A stretch of DNA of 64,000 nt from Mucilaginibacter terrigena (GTDB lineage: Bacteria; Bacteroidota; Bacteroidia; Sphingobacteriales; Sphingobacteriaceae), in the NCBI RefSeq assembly GCF_004168255.1, contig NZ_SEWG01000004.1:496001-560000 (forward strand), in the 5' to 3' direction. The translations under genes were made by a program, and so were the position numbers. The notes under the pieces are model-generated. The model was not told where the DNA came from. It did not search any database and saw only the letters and a list, made by a program, of their open reading frames with translations. Below, piece by piece: positions 8,232 to 17,472 of the stretch. Position 1 is the stretch's first letter. Each line of letters opens with the position of its first letter.

Positions 8232-10151
8232 ATGGCAAGATTAAATTTATTAGAAGAAACACGTTACGAGAAACTGCCGGTAACGGTTTACCCCGACCAG
8301 CACGCCGCATCGCTTGCTGTAGCGGCAAGGATAGCAACGCTGATCCGTAAAAAACAAGCCGCGGGCGAGCCAACCGTGTTAGGCCTGGCAACGGGTGTTA
8401 CCCCTATACAGGTATATGCCGAACTGATCCGTTTGCATAAGGAAGACGGGCTTTCCTTTAAAGGCGTTATCACTTTTAACCTGGACGAATACTACCCCAT
8501 GAAACCCGACGCGGCACAAAGCTACGTTACTTTCATGAACGAGAATTTGTTCGACCATATAGATATCGATAAATCATTGGTGCACATCCCCAATGGCACA
8601 CTTCCGCAGGATGAGGTGGCTGCTTTTTGTTTAGAATACGAACGGCAGATTGAAGAACTTGGCGGATTAGACCTGCAGATATTAGGTATAGGCCGTACCG
8701 GTCACATCGGTTTTAACGAGCCGGGCTCGGCGCCAAACTCGGGCACCAGGCTGGTAACTTTAGATGACCTTACGCGTAACGATGCCTCGCGCGATTTTGG
8801 TGGTAAAGAGAACGTACCAACCAAAGCCATTACTATGGGTGTGGGCACCATTTTTAAAGCCCGCGAAATTATCCTGATGGCATGGAGCGCCAAGAAGGCT
8901 CCTATCGTTCGTAAAGCGGTAGAGGGTGAGATCTCGGGCGAGGTTCCGGCTACCTTCCTGCAATTATCAGATAACGTTGAGTTTGTACTGGACGCAGATG
9001 CCGCATCCGGCTTAACCCGTTTTGATACCCCGTGGCTGGTATCTGATTGTGTGTGGGATAACACGATGAAGAAGAAGGCGGTGATCTGGCTATCGGGCGC
9101 GGTAGGCAAACCAATTCTGAAACTTACCGAAGAAGATTATAACAGTAACGGCATGGCACAACTTGCGGTTGAGCAGGGCCCTGTTTACCAGATAAATATT
9201 GATATTTTTAACCAGGTGCAGCATACCATTACCGGCTGGCCGGGCGGCAAGCCGGGCGCGGATGACAGCCAGCGCCCCGAGCGGGCCGAACCTGCCCGCA
9301 AACGTTCAATTGTCTTTTCCCCGCACCCCGATGATGATGTGATATCGATGGGTGGTACCTTTATTCGTTTGGTAGACCAGGGGCACGATGTGCATGTGGC
9401 CTATCAAACATCCGGCAACACTGCTGTATGGGACGATGATGTATTGCGATACATGGAGTTCGCTATTGATTTTAAACACAGCGTAGGCGAGGATACGGCC
9501 AAATTGCAGGGCATTTATGATGATATGCGCAAATTTATCGCTACCAAGCAGCCTAACCAGATAGATACCCCTGAGATCCGTGATGTAAAAGGGTTCATCC
9601 GCAAAACCGAAGCTATTTCGGGCGCAAGGTTCGCCGGTTTGCCGGATAGCAATATCCACTTCCAGGCCCTGCCTTTTTACGAAACAGGTAAAACCAAGAA
9701 AAACTCGGTTGGCGAGGAGGATGTGATACTGACCATGGAACTGCTTCAAAAAATAAAGCCGCAGCAGGTATTTGCCGCCGGCGACTTTGCAGACCCTAAC
9801 GGTACTCACATTGTTTGCTTTAACATTATCCTTGCTGCATTAACCCGCTTAAAAGAAACTGAAGACTGGGTGAAAGACTGCCGCATGTGGTTATACCGCG
9901 GCGCCTGGCAGGAGTTCCCTACCCACGAAATTGAAATGGCCGTGCCGCTATCGCCTGCCGAGGTGCTGCGCAAACGTAACGCCATCTTTAAACACCAGTC
10001 GCAAAAAGACAGGCCGGTGTTCCCGGGTGATGATGCGCGCGAGTTTTGGGTACGTGCCGAAGACCGCAACCGCGAAACCGCCCAAAATTACGATAAGCTG
10101 GGCATGGCCGAATACGCCGCCATGGAGGCTTTTGTAAGGTATAATTACTAA
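8232..10151 (+). CDS. nagB: Glucosamine-6-phosphate deaminase fused to PIG-L deacetylase-like domain
   Basis: The 639-residue protein is more than twice the length of E. coli NagB. Residues 1-270 are a NagB sugar-phosphate isomerase domain: GLATGVTP (51-58), NLDEYY with the catalytic Asp (83-88) and GIGRTGHIGFNEPG (152-165) with catalytic His and Glu. Residues 358-639 are a PIG-L/LmbE domain with the Zn-binding HPDDDV (365-370) and a later DPNGTHIV. NagB converts glucosamine-6-P to fructose-6-P and ammonia; PIG-L enzymes deacetylate N-acetylglucosamine derivatives. This fusion is a known Bacteroidota architecture. It would couple amino-sugar deacetylation and deamination in the cytosol, although the activity of the second domain is inferred. 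A leader with a terminator precedes it. Confidence 0.9.
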   Translation: MARLNLLEETRYEKLPVTVYPDQHAASLAVAARIATLIRKKQAAGEPTVLGLATGVTPIQVYAELIRLHKEDGLSFKGVITFNLDEYYPMKPDAAQSYVTFMNENLFDHIDIDKSLVHIPNGTLPQDEVAAFCLEYERQIEELGGLDLQILGIGRTGHIGFNEPGSAPNSGTRLVTLDDLTRNDASRDFGGKENVPTKAITMGVGTIFKAREIILMAWSAKKAPIVRKAVEGEISGEVPATFLQLSDNVEFVLDADAASGLTRFDTPWLVSDCVWDNTMKKKAVIWLSGAVGKPILKLTEEDYNSNGMAQLAVEQGPVYQINIDIFNQVQHTITGWPGGKPGADDSQRPERAEPARKRSIVFSPHPDDDVISMGGTFIRLVDQGHDVHVAYQTSGNTAVWDDDVLRYMEFAIDFKHSVGEDTAKLQGIYDDMRKFIATKQPNQIDTPEIRDVKGFIRKTEAISGARFAGLPDSNIHFQALPFYETGKTKKNSVGEEDVILTMELLQKIKPQQVFAAGDFADPNGTHIVCFNIILAALTRLKETEDWVKDCRMWLYRGAWQEFPTHEIEMAVPLSPAEVLRKRNAIFKHQSQKDRPVFPGDDAREFWVRAEDRNRETAQNYDKLGMAEYAAMEAFVRYNY

Positions 10152-10175
10152 TACAGTATATGCTCCTATAATAGC

Positions 10176-10204
10176 AGAGCCGCGATCTATCGCGGCTCTT
10201 TTTG
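10176..10204 (+). terminator. Intrinsic terminator after nagB
   Basis: Nine-base-pair stem AGAGCCGCG (10176-10184) / CGCGGCTCT (10191-10199), loop ATCTAT, followed by a T run. Confidence 0.85.
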
Positions 10205-10277
10205 TTTATCTACTCGCTTTACCGCATGCGTGTGTAACATTTTAATTTGCAATAATGGTGGCGCTACATTGTCAGTT

Positions 10278-10297
10278 AAAAAAAGCGCAAACGCTTT
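10278..10297 (-). terminator. Intrinsic terminator of the hut operon
   Basis: On the minus strand AAAGCG-TTTG-CGCTTT (10297 to 10282) runs directly into further T residues, downstream of the ftcD stop at 10368. The stem is short, so strength is uncertain. Confidence 0.55.
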
Positions 10298-10367
10298 ATT
10301 ATAAGCATTTTACAAAAAAGTCGCACTTGTGCGCAATCGTGAACGTGAACATTTTACCTCGTGTTTT

Positions 10368-12053
10368 CTATTTTATCTTACCATTCACCAAAGCAATTAT
10401 CTCGGCTTCGACAGCAATGGTTTTTTGCTCGATCTCTTCGCCCCGTTTCAGGATGTCCTCCACAAAGGCTTTGTCCTTATAACCCGAGGCATTGATCTTC
10501 ACATTCATAAAGGCACCGATAACAGCAGAGCGTGCACAAAGCGCAGCTACACCTGCATCCGTAACCGAATTTGGGTTGCCGGTTTCTACCATCGCGCGGA
10601 TCAGCGCTAAGCTTTCAAAGCTAATTTTCATCACTTTGAACGGGATCTCGATGGCGTATTTGGTGGCACCCTGTATAGCTTGGTCCCGCGCGGCTTTTTC
10701 TGCGTCATTCCCCTTTGGCAAACCAAAGGCTTCCATAATTTTATTGAAGGCGGTGGTATCCTTATCAACCAAAGCCAGCAGTTCGTCTTTATAATTTTGT
10801 CCCTGTTCGGCCCAGTTGCCAAACTCTTCCCAGCGGCTATCCCAGCCTTTTTTGTGCGACGACAGGTTAGCCACCATAGTAGCCAATGAAGCGCCCAAAG
10901 CACCCATATAAGCAGATATCGACCCACCACCCGGTGCAGGGCTTTCGCTCGCGGTCTCGTCGGCAAAACCGGTGAGGGTCATGCTTACCAATTTGCTTGC
11001 AGCAGTATCTTTCAGCGAATTTTCAATGATGCGCTCATCCGGGTTAAATGGCCCAAGTTCATCAAGCCCCATAGATTTAATGGCAATTTTTATCAGTTCC
11101 TTCTCGCTTACCCCTACCGATCGCTGCTGTTTCTGCAGGAAATATTTACCGGCATCCAACATGGCTTTTAAAGGGATCAACCCAACCAGTTCGCTGCCCG
11201 TAACACGGATACCACGCTCGGCAGCTTTTTTGCAAACCTCGTCGAAAGCGATATGTATAGGCGTAACCTCGATATTGGTCAGGTTCATGGAGATCTGGGC
11301 AACGCCGTATTCCTCGATATACCAGCCGATGGCCTTTACGCTTTTCAGCGTACCGGGAATAGATTTTGGCTTGCCGTTTTCATCATTAATTATCTTGCCG
11401 TTTACCGGGTCGCCCTCGCGCATTACACGGCCTGCCTCGCGCACGTCAAAGGCAATGGCGTTGGCCCTGCGGGTTGATGTAGTGTTGAGGTTAATATTAT
11501 AGGCTATCAAAAAATCTCTCGCGCCAATTACCGTAGCGCCGCGTTTGGCATCCATTTCAGTAGGACCAAAATCGGGCTTCCACTTTGGTTCTTTTATCTT
11601 TTTGAAAAACCCTTCGTACTCGCCCGCCCTAATTACAGACAGGTTGTCGCGGGTTTTATCGGCCTGCGCATGCTGGTACAAATACGCCGGGATGCCCAAC
11701 TCTTCACCAACGCGTTTGGCCAGTTGCTTAGCGTATTCAGCGGTTTCCTCCATCGTGATATTGGCAATCGGTATCAGCGGACAAACATCGGTTGCCCCCA
11801 TGCGCGGGTGCTCGCCTTTGTGCTTACTCATATCTATCAGTTCCCCGGCTTTTTTTATCGCCAGGAAGGCTGCTTGTATCACCTGTCGCGGCTCACCAAC
11901 AAAAGTTACCACGGTACGGTTGGTGGCCTTGCCGGGGTCAACATTCAACAGCCTAACGCCTTCAACCGATTCAACCTCGTCGGTAATTTGTTTAATGATA
12001 GCCAGGTTTACACCTTCGCTAAAATTGGGCACACATTCTATTAATTTTATCAT
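10368..12053 (-). CDS. ftcD: Bifunctional glutamate formimidoyltransferase / formimidoyl-THF cyclodeaminase
   Basis: The 561-residue protein contains both halves of the mammalian-type FTCD enzyme. The N-terminal transferase (about 1-300) starts with LIECVPNFSEG and has the KGEHPRMGATDVCP active-site stretch. The C-terminal cyclodeaminase (about 355-561) carries SESPAPGGGSISAYMGALG. It moves the formimino group from formiminoglutamate to tetrahydrofolate, releasing glutamate, and then forms methenyl-THF and ammonia. This is the last step of the hut operon here and takes the place of HutG. A degenerate 8-bp repeat array separates it from hutI. The order and the 58-base gap suggest one transcript. 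Confidence 0.93.
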   Translation of the reverse strand: MIKLIECVPNFSEGVNLAIIKQITDEVESVEGVRLLNVDPGKATNRTVVTFVGEPRQVIQAAFLAIKKAGELIDMSKHKGEHPRMGATDVCPLIPIANITMEETAEYAKQLAKRVGEELGIPAYLYQHAQADKTRDNLSVIRAGEYEGFFKKIKEPKWKPDFGPTEMDAKRGATVIGARDFLIAYNINLNTTSTRRANAIAFDVREAGRVMREGDPVNGKIINDENGKPKSIPGTLKSVKAIGWYIEEYGVAQISMNLTNIEVTPIHIAFDEVCKKAAERGIRVTGSELVGLIPLKAMLDAGKYFLQKQQRSVGVSEKELIKIAIKSMGLDELGPFNPDERIIENSLKDTAASKLVSMTLTGFADETASESPAPGGGSISAYMGALGASLATMVANLSSHKKGWDSRWEEFGNWAEQGQNYKDELLALVDKDTTAFNKIMEAFGLPKGNDAEKAARDQAIQGATKYAIEIPFKVMKISFESLALIRAMVETGNPNSVTDAGVAALCARSAVIGAFMNVKINASGYKDKAFVEDILKRGEEIEQKTIAVEAEIIALVNGKIK

Positions 12054-12062
12054 TTTCGGATG

Positions 12063-12094
12063 TCATTGGGTCATTGAGTCATTAGGTCATTCCT
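12063..12094 (+). repeat. Degenerate 8-bp tandem array between ftcD and hutI
   Basis: Four consecutive 8-mers: TCATTGGG, TCATTGAG, TCATTAGG, TCATTCCT. The same unit occurs in reverse complement at 13569-13608 on the other side of hutI. Confidence 0.8.
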
Positions 12095-12111
12095 AATAAA
12101 TCAACAAAATC

Positions 12112-13338
12112 TTAAAAATCATTTAAATCTGCGGTCCATACCTGTGTAGGCTTCAATTTCCCCTGGTAATATAATATTTCGCGGTAGTCGGCGCATGGGT
12201 AGGCCTGCATATCGACAAGCATGCCCGGTGCTAATATACCACGTTCAATTTTTAATGCTGCTGCTGCGCGAAAGGTTAACCCGGCAAATACTTCGGCTGC
12301 CGATAATTTTTCTGACGCGCTCATTACGGCGGCTTGCATCAGCAGGTCGCCCATGGGGGCCGAGCCGGGGTTCCAGTCGCTGGCAATGGCCAGGCAGGCG
12401 CCCGCATTTAATAATTTACGTGCCGGGGCGTAAGGCATACCCAACCCCATCGACGCCCCGGGCAACGTAACAGCAACTATATTCGAGTCAGCTAATAGTT
12501 CAATTTCATGTTCGCCGCTGGCTTCCAGGTGGTCGGCAGATAGCGCGCCAACCTCCACAGCAACGGCGCTGCCTCCGGTAGTAAACTGGTCGGCATGCAC
12601 GGTAATATCAAAGCCCATTTGTTTGGCTTTGTTCAGGTAGATCAAAGCATTTTTACTATCGATAGCGCTTTGTTCAATAAATATATCTACGCGGTTGGTC
12701 AGGTTTTCCTGTTTGATAACAGGTAGCAGGTCATTCACCACATGCTGTAAATATTCCTCCTGCGATCCGTTAAAATCCCTTGGTACCATGTGCGCGGCAA
12801 GGCAGGTAGCAACCAGCTTTGCTTTTGTTTGTGCCGATGCTGTTTTAATAGCACGCAGCTGTTTTAAATCTTCCTCTAAACTTAAACCATAACCGCTTTT
12901 TACTTCAATGGTGGTTACGCCTTCGGCAAGGTGGCGGTTGGCCCGTTGTACCAATGATCCTACAAGTGCAGCTTCATCAGCCGCGCGGGTTTGGGTAACA
13001 GTGTCCCAGATGCCGCCGCCTGCTTTGGCAATTTCCAGGTAAGTTTTACCGGCTATTCGCATGGCGTAATCTTTAGCGCGGTTGCCTGCGAAGCAGATGT
13101 GCGTATGGCAGTCTACAAAGCCTGGCAGCAGTACTTGCTGCCCACTTATTTCTTCTATTTGTGCCGATGGATCGGCTTTCCTTAATTTCTCAAAATCCCC
13201 AACGGCTAATACCAGTCCACCTTCCACCAGCACACCACCATTGGGGATAATGTGCAACTGTTCGTCCTTCAGCGTGCCTTTAAGGGGCAGCCCTGTCAAA
13301 GGGAGGATCTGTGTGAACGGACCTATTATTTTTTTCAT
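12112..13338 (-). CDS. hutI: Imidazolonepropionase
   Basis: This 408-residue amidohydrolase-fold enzyme hydrolyses imidazolone-5-propionate to N-formimino-L-glutamate, the third step of histidine degradation. The metal-binding motif GFVDCHTH (73-80) with the following FAGNRAKDYAMR is typical of HutI. VHADQF and SDWNPGSAPMG near the middle and C-terminal third supply the other metal ligands and substrate contacts. It is the fourth gene of the minus-strand hut operon, between hutU and ftcD. Both flanking spacers hold repeats, and those repeats form an inverted pair around this gene. Confidence 0.93.
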   Translation of the reverse strand: MKKIIGPFTQILPLTGLPLKGTLKDEQLHIIPNGGVLVEGGLVLAVGDFEKLRKADPSAQIEEISGQQVLLPGFVDCHTHICFAGNRAKDYAMRIAGKTYLEIAKAGGGIWDTVTQTRAADEAALVGSLVQRANRHLAEGVTTIEVKSGYGLSLEEDLKQLRAIKTASAQTKAKLVATCLAAHMVPRDFNGSQEEYLQHVVNDLLPVIKQENLTNRVDIFIEQSAIDSKNALIYLNKAKQMGFDITVHADQFTTGGSAVAVEVGALSADHLEASGEHEIELLADSNIVAVTLPGASMGLGMPYAPARKLLNAGACLAIASDWNPGSAPMGDLLMQAAVMSASEKLSAAEVFAGLTFRAAAALKIERGILAPGMLVDMQAYPCADYREILYYQGKLKPTQVWTADLNDF

Positions 13339-13342
13339 TTTG

Positions 13343-13455
13343 AGCCCCCTCTAATCCGATAGCTATCGGATCTCCCCCGATAGGGGAGACTTAATTTTAT
13401 GTTCCGTATAATTAATTATTTAAGCCCTCCCCTTCGGGAGGGTTTGGGTGGGGCT
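13343..13455. repeat. Imperfect palindromic intergenic element
   Basis: Ends AGCCCC (13343-13348) and GGGGCT (13450-13455) are complementary. Inside are an 18-bp perfect palindrome (13354-13371, core CGATAGCTATCG), a CTCCCC/GGGGAG hairpin (13372-13387) and CCCTCCCCTTCGGGAGGG. It resembles the CCCCT/AGGGG-ended repeats scattered through Bacteroidota genomes. Confidence 0.65.
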
Positions 13456-13473
13456 ACTACCACACCTTTCGCC

Positions 13474-13564
13474 CTTGTTGGTGTTGTCACCAACAAGCCG
13501 CCATGCATTTACGCCACGCCTATTTTAAACTACCCTAAAGGTTGTTGGTGACAACACCAACAAC
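13474..13564. repeat. Nested palindrome pair between hutU and hutI
   Basis: Arm 1 (13474-13497) is itself a 10-bp hairpin (CTTGTTGGTG/CACCAACAAG). Arm 2 (13541-13564) is a 10-bp hairpin (GTTGTTGGTG/CACCAACAAC). The two arms are also reverse complements of each other at 22 of 24 positions, with loops TTGT and ACAA. Confidence 0.8.
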
Positions 13565-13568
13565 GGCG

Positions 13569-13608
13569 CAATGACTCAATGACCCAATGACTCAATGACC
13601 CAATGACT
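13569..13608 (+). repeat. Degenerate 8-bp tandem array before hutI, after hutU
   Basis: Five 8-mers alternating CAATGACT and CAATGACC, ending 5 bases from the hutU stop codon. Reverse complement of the array at 12063-12094. Confidence 0.85.
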
Positions 13609-13613
13609 AACAC

Positions 13614-15287
13614 CTACCACACCTTTAACCCAAACCTATCCGCCCAATCCTGCGCTTTGTCATATCCGGCATCCGCATGGCGGAAGATGCCCATTGCCGG
13701 GTCGTTATGTAATACGCGTTTAAGGCAGGTTGCGGCGCGTTCGGTGCCATCGGCCACCACTACCATACCGGCATGCTGCGAGTAACCCATCCCTACCCCG
13801 CCGCCGTGGTGAAACGACACCCAGGTAGCGCCACCCGAAGTGTTTGCCATCAGGTTAAGCAACGGCCAGTCTGACACCGCATCCGAGCCATCTTTCATCG
13901 ATTCGGTTTCGCGGTTTGGCGATGCTACCGAGCCGCAATCCAAATGGTCGCGACCGATAACTATCGGCGCTTTCACCTTGCTGCTTGCCACCAGTTCGTT
14001 AAATATCAGCCCGGCCTTTTCTCGCTCGCCCATGCCCAGCCAGCAAATGCGTGCGGGCAGTCCCTGAAAGGCTATCTGTTTCTGCGCTTTTTCCAACCAG
14101 TTGATCAGTGGTTTATTTTCGGGAAAGGCTTCCATCAGCGCCCGGTCGGTTGTATAAATATCTTCGGGGTCGCCGGATAGGGCTACCCACCTGAACGGCC
14201 CTTTCCCCTCGCAAAACAGCGGGCGGATAAACGCAGGTGTAAAGCCGGGGAAATCATAAGCGTTTTGCTCGCCGCCTTGTTTGGCAAATTCGCGCAGGTT
14301 GTTCCCATAATCAAAAGTAACCGAGCCGCGTTTTTGCAACTCCAGCATAAAACCCACATGGCGGGCCATGCTTGCTAACGACAGGCGTTTATATTCTTCC
14401 GCATCCGCTTTGCGCAGATCAGCAGCGTCTTTTAAAGTTAACCCGTTAGGGATGTATCCGTTCAACGGGTCGTGGGCCGAGGTTTGGTCGGTAACCATAT
14501 CGGGTATAATGCCGTCAGCAATCAACCGTTCCAGCATATCGCCGGCATCGCTTACCAAACCAACCGAAAGGGTTTCGCCTTTGGCCATCGCTTCTTGTAC
14601 CCAGTTAATGGCCTCTTCGTACGAGTGGGTCAGCCTGTCGATGTATTTACTGTCAATCCGTTTTTGGATGCGGGTAACATCCACATCGGCACCTAAAAAT
14701 ACAGCGCCTGCCATGGTTGCTGCCAGTGGCTGAGCGCCACCCATACCGCCAATACCTGCGCTCACAATAAGCTTGCCCGTCAGGTCATTATTAAAATGCT
14801 GACGGCCTGCTTCCACAAAGGTCTCGTAGGTACCTTGCAAAATGCCTTGCGTACCTATGTAGATCCAGCTGCCGGCGGTCATCTGGCCATACATCATCAA
14901 TCCATCAGCACGCAACTTGTTAAAATGCTCCCAGGTTGCCCACGCGGGTACCAGGTTGCTGTTGGCTATTAAAACCCGCGGCGCCTGGGGATGACTGCGG
15001 ATAATGCCCACCGGCTTACCCGACTGCACCAATAACGAATGGCCATCATCCAGTTCCAATAATAACTCGATAATCTTCCTCAGCGATTCGGGGTTGCGGG
15101 CTGCCTGGCCTATGCCACCGTACACCACCAACTCGTCGGGATTTTCGGCAACTTGCCCGTTAAGGTTGTTCAGCAGCATACGCAGGGGCGCTTCTGTTTG
15201 CCAGCTTTTGGCGTGCAGTTGGTTGCCCACCGGCGCGTAATACACCGGGTGTTTGGCGTAAGTATTAATAAATTCCGAATTCGTCAT
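13614..15287 (-). CDS. hutU: Urocanate hydratase (urocanase)
   Basis: The 557-residue length and sequence match HutU, which hydrates urocanate to imidazolone propionate using tightly bound NAD+. Diagnostic segments include the N-terminal [17 protein letters not shown] block (here [12 protein letters not shown]), the glycine-rich [20 protein letters not shown] region, [13 protein letters not shown], and near the C-terminus [18 protein letters not shown] with SDWPLLN and [15 protein letters not shown]. Its start overlaps the end of hutH by 23 bases, so the two genes are translationally coupled. It is the third gene of the hut operon. Confidence 0.95.
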   Translation of the reverse strand: MTNSEFINTYAKHPVYYAPVGNQLHAKSWQTEAPLRMLLNNLNGQVAENPDELVVYGGIGQAARNPESLRKIIELLLELDDGHSLLVQSGKPVGIIRSHPQAPRVLIANSNLVPAWATWEHFNKLRADGLMMYGQMTAGSWIYIGTQGILQGTYETFVEAGRQHFNNDLTGKLIVSAGIGGMGGAQPLAATMAGAVFLGADVDVTRIQKRIDSKYIDRLTHSYEEAINWVQEAMAKGETLSVGLVSDAGDMLERLIADGIIPDMVTDQTSAHDPLNGYIPNGLTLKDAADLRKADAEEYKRLSLASMARHVGFMLELQKRGSVTFDYGNNLREFAKQGGEQNAYDFPGFTPAFIRPLFCEGKGPFRWVALSGDPEDIYTTDRALMEAFPENKPLINWLEKAQKQIAFQGLPARICWLGMGEREKAGLIFNELVASSKVKAPIVIGRDHLDCGSVASPNRETESMKDGSDAVSDWPLLNLMANTSGGATWVSFHHGGGVGMGYSQHAGMVVVADGTERAATCLKRVLHNDPAMGIFRHADAGYDKAQDWADRFGLKVW

Positions 15288-16824
15288 CGTCAGTAATGTT
15301 GATGTTATGTTTTTGGGCGGCTTCCGTCGCGGTGGACTGAAATTTACCGCCGATAATTAATTGGTGCAGGGCGTTGATATCGTCTGCAAAGATCCTGTCC
15401 TCTTTAATGAAGGGCACATGCTGCCTCACCAGTTGGTGCAGGCCTTCTATCACCGGGGTGCTTTGCAGCGGCCTGCGAAAATCTAAAGCTTGCGAGGCAT
15501 AAAGCAATTCGATAGCCTGGATGTATTCGATGTTATCCAGCACCATGTGCAGCTTGCGCCCGCTGATGGAACCCATGGAAACATGATCTTCCTGCCCAAG
15601 CGAGGTGGGCACGCTATCGGCGCTTGCAGGGAAACAGAAGGTTTTATTTTCGGTAACTAAAGCCGCAGTGGTGTATTGCGGTATCATTAGGCCGGAGTTT
15701 AGCCCGGCATGTTCTGTAAGCAGTTTTGGCAAGCCGTAACGGCCTTCGCTCATCAGGTAACAACGGCGGTCGGCAATATTACCAAGTTCGGCAGCGGCTA
15801 CGGTGGCATAATCTAAAGGCAAAGCCATTGGCTGCCCGTGGAAATTACCCCCGCTTATGGTATCATCGGCATTAAAAATAACCGGGTTATCAGTAACAGA
15901 GTTTAGCTCAATCTCAGTCAGTTCTTTTAAATGCAGCCAGGCATTGCGCGATGCGCCATGCACCTGCGGCATGCATCGCAACGAATAGGGGTCCTGCACC
16001 CTGTCGCAATCCACATGCGAACTGCCAATGGCCGAGCCATCTAATAGGGCAGCCAACCGCTTCGCCACAAGCTTTGTCCCTTTATATGGGCGGATGGCAT
16101 GCAGCCTTGCATCAAATGGCCTTGAAGAACCCATTAGCCCTTCCAGCGACATGGCACCGATCAGGTCGGCAACATTAAGCGCATTATTTAAACGCTCTAC
16201 CGCTTTTATCGCGAAAGCCAATATAAACTGGGTGCCGTTGATGAGGGCAAGGCCTTCTTTAGGGCCCAATATTAGTGGCTGTAAATTATGCTGCTTTAAT
16301 ATTTCTCCTGCAGGATGTTTTTCATCACCCACGTTCACATAGCCTAAGCCGATAAGCGGCAAAAACAAATGTGAAAGTGGCGCAAGGTCGCCTGATGCGC
16401 CAACCGAGCCTTTCTCGGGCACAACCGGGATCACATCATTATCGATATGCCAGATGATGCGCTCTAAAGTTTGCGGGGAAATACCCGAATAGCCCTGCGC
16501 CAAAGCATGCACCTTGGTTATCAGCATCAGTTTTGCAATCTCCTGCGCGATGGGTTTACCCACGCCCACGCTATGGCTTTTTAATATATTGCTTTGCAGC
16601 ATGCTGGTATCTTCTTCCGAGATCCTTGTATCGCAAAGCGGACCAAAACCTGTATTGATACCGTAAACCGGCAGGTGTGCATGCACAATCTTTTCCACCT
16701 CTTTCCATGAAGTTTGAATGCGTGCGGCGGCATCCTCATTAATTACACCTTTTACCTTGCCTGCGGCAATATCCAGGCAAATGCCTATGGTGAGGTGCTC
16801 AATACCGTAATTAAAATTTTTCAT
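15265..16824 (-). CDS. hutH: Histidine ammonia-lyase
   Basis: This 519-residue enzyme deaminates L-histidine to urocanate, the first and committing step of the pathway. [15 protein letters not shown] holds the Ala-Ser-Gly (about 143-145) that cyclises into the MIO electrophile. YGINTGFG (about 54-61) supplies the catalytic Tyr, and the [16 protein letters not shown] and QEDHVSMG segments are also conserved. I chose ATG 16824 (MKNFNYG) over a TTG at 16863 because the extra 13 residues have no family counterpart. The start lies inside the last codons of the marR gene (14-base overlap), so hutH is coupled to its likely regulator. Confidence 0.93.
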   Translation of the reverse strand: MKNFNYGIEHLTIGICLDIAAGKVKGVINEDAAARIQTSWKEVEKIVHAHLPVYGINTGFGPLCDTRISEEDTSMLQSNILKSHSVGVGKPIAQEIAKLMLITKVHALAQGYSGISPQTLERIIWHIDNDVIPVVPEKGSVGASGDLAPLSHLFLPLIGLGYVNVGDEKHPAGEILKQHNLQPLILGPKEGLALINGTQFILAFAIKAVERLNNALNVADLIGAMSLEGLMGSSRPFDARLHAIRPYKGTKLVAKRLAALLDGSAIGSSHVDCDRVQDPYSLRCMPQVHGASRNAWLHLKELTEIELNSVTDNPVIFNADDTISGGNFHGQPMALPLDYATVAAAELGNIADRRCYLMSEGRYGLPKLLTEHAGLNSGLMIPQYTTAALVTENKTFCFPASADSVPTSLGQEDHVSMGSISGRKLHMVLDNIEYIQAIELLYASQALDFRRPLQSTPVIEGLHQLVRQHVPFIKEDRIFADDINALHQLIIGGKFQSTATEAAQKHNINITDDDEFGIY

Positions 16825-17314
16825 TGGGTATTGGGTTAAGTTTTTCGCCAACCTTGCCGGCAAGGTTGTAGTTGCGGAATGTATTTTCTAATGCGGATAT
16901 AGCCGGCAAGATCTCCGCTATTTTCGGGTCGGTTTCTTCCAGTTCGTTCATACTGGCAGTAATGGCTTCCCAAACCGGCAGTATCTGTTTCAACAGTTCG
17001 CGGCCTTTATCGGTAAATTGCACCAGCTGCCTTCGGCCATCGTCCACGCAAACAGTGGTTTCTACCAGTTTGCGGTTTTTTAGGTTGGTGATAAGTTGGC
17101 TTGCTGCCGGGTGCGATACCTCGGTTTGCCCGCTCAGTTCTTTTATCGAAAGGGAATCGTTTTTTGATAGCAGGTAAAATACCGGGAACCAACTGGCATC
17201 AAACTCGATGCCTTGGTTTTGATAGATGCGATTTATTTCGGCAAGGAAAGTTTCGCTCATCCGCCTAAGGCGACTGCCCAAAACCAGGTATCCTAAACTT
17301 TGGTACAAATTCAT
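16811..17314 (-). CDS. MarR-family regulator, probable hut operon repressor
   Basis: A 167-residue winged-helix protein. Residues 35-105 hold the MarR DNA-binding domain: WFPVFYLLSKNDSLSIKELSGQTEVSHPAASQLITNLKNRKLVETTVCVDDGRRQ includes the recognition helix and the wing. Long helices at both ends would form the dimer interface. It is the first gene of the hut operon and overlaps hutH. A perfect 24-bp palindrome lies 7 bases before its ATG. Together these suggest an autoregulated control gene for histidine use, perhaps sensing urocanate or histidine. The ligand is inferred. Characterised hut regulators are usually HutC (GntR) or HutP, so a MarR protein here is notable. Confidence 0.85.
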   Translation of the reverse strand: MNLYQSLGYLVLGSRLRRMSETFLAEINRIYQNQGIEFDASWFPVFYLLSKNDSLSIKELSGQTEVSHPAASQLITNLKNRKLVETTVCVDDGRRQLVQFTDKGRELLKQILPVWEAITASMNELEETDPKIAEILPAISALENTFRNYNLAGKVGEKLNPIPNEKF

Positions 17315-17321
17315 GGATGCA

Positions 17322-17345
17322 ATTTATATAAGTGCTTATATAAAT
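17322..17345. promoter_or_regulatory. Perfect palindrome, candidate MarR operator
   Basis: ATTTATATAAG (17322-17332), centre TG, CTTATATAAAT (17335-17345). The 11-bp arms are exact reverse complements and end 7 bases upstream of the marR start. The size and position fit a dimeric MarR site that overlaps the promoter. Confidence 0.65.
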
Positions 17346-17472
17346 GCAAGTGTTTTTATTAACATTTTGAGAGACAGGCGTATTCTTGTCCTAATACACC
17401 ACTTAACTTGTCGCTATTACACCCATCACATATCAAATCAACTGCCCATATTTGTATTATAAACTTACAATT

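Noticed and set aside
9306..9809. A 167-codon open frame on the minus strand inside nagB.
   Set aside because: It lies wholly inside a well-supported gene and has no family motif; it is an antisense shadow.
12063..13608. 8-bp arrays considered as a CRISPR array.
   Set aside because: The units are far too short, have no spacers and no cas genes are present in the window.
16824..16863. Longer start of hutH at a TTG 13 codons upstream.
   Set aside because: Added residues have no family counterpart and ATG 16824 agrees with normal HutH N-termini.
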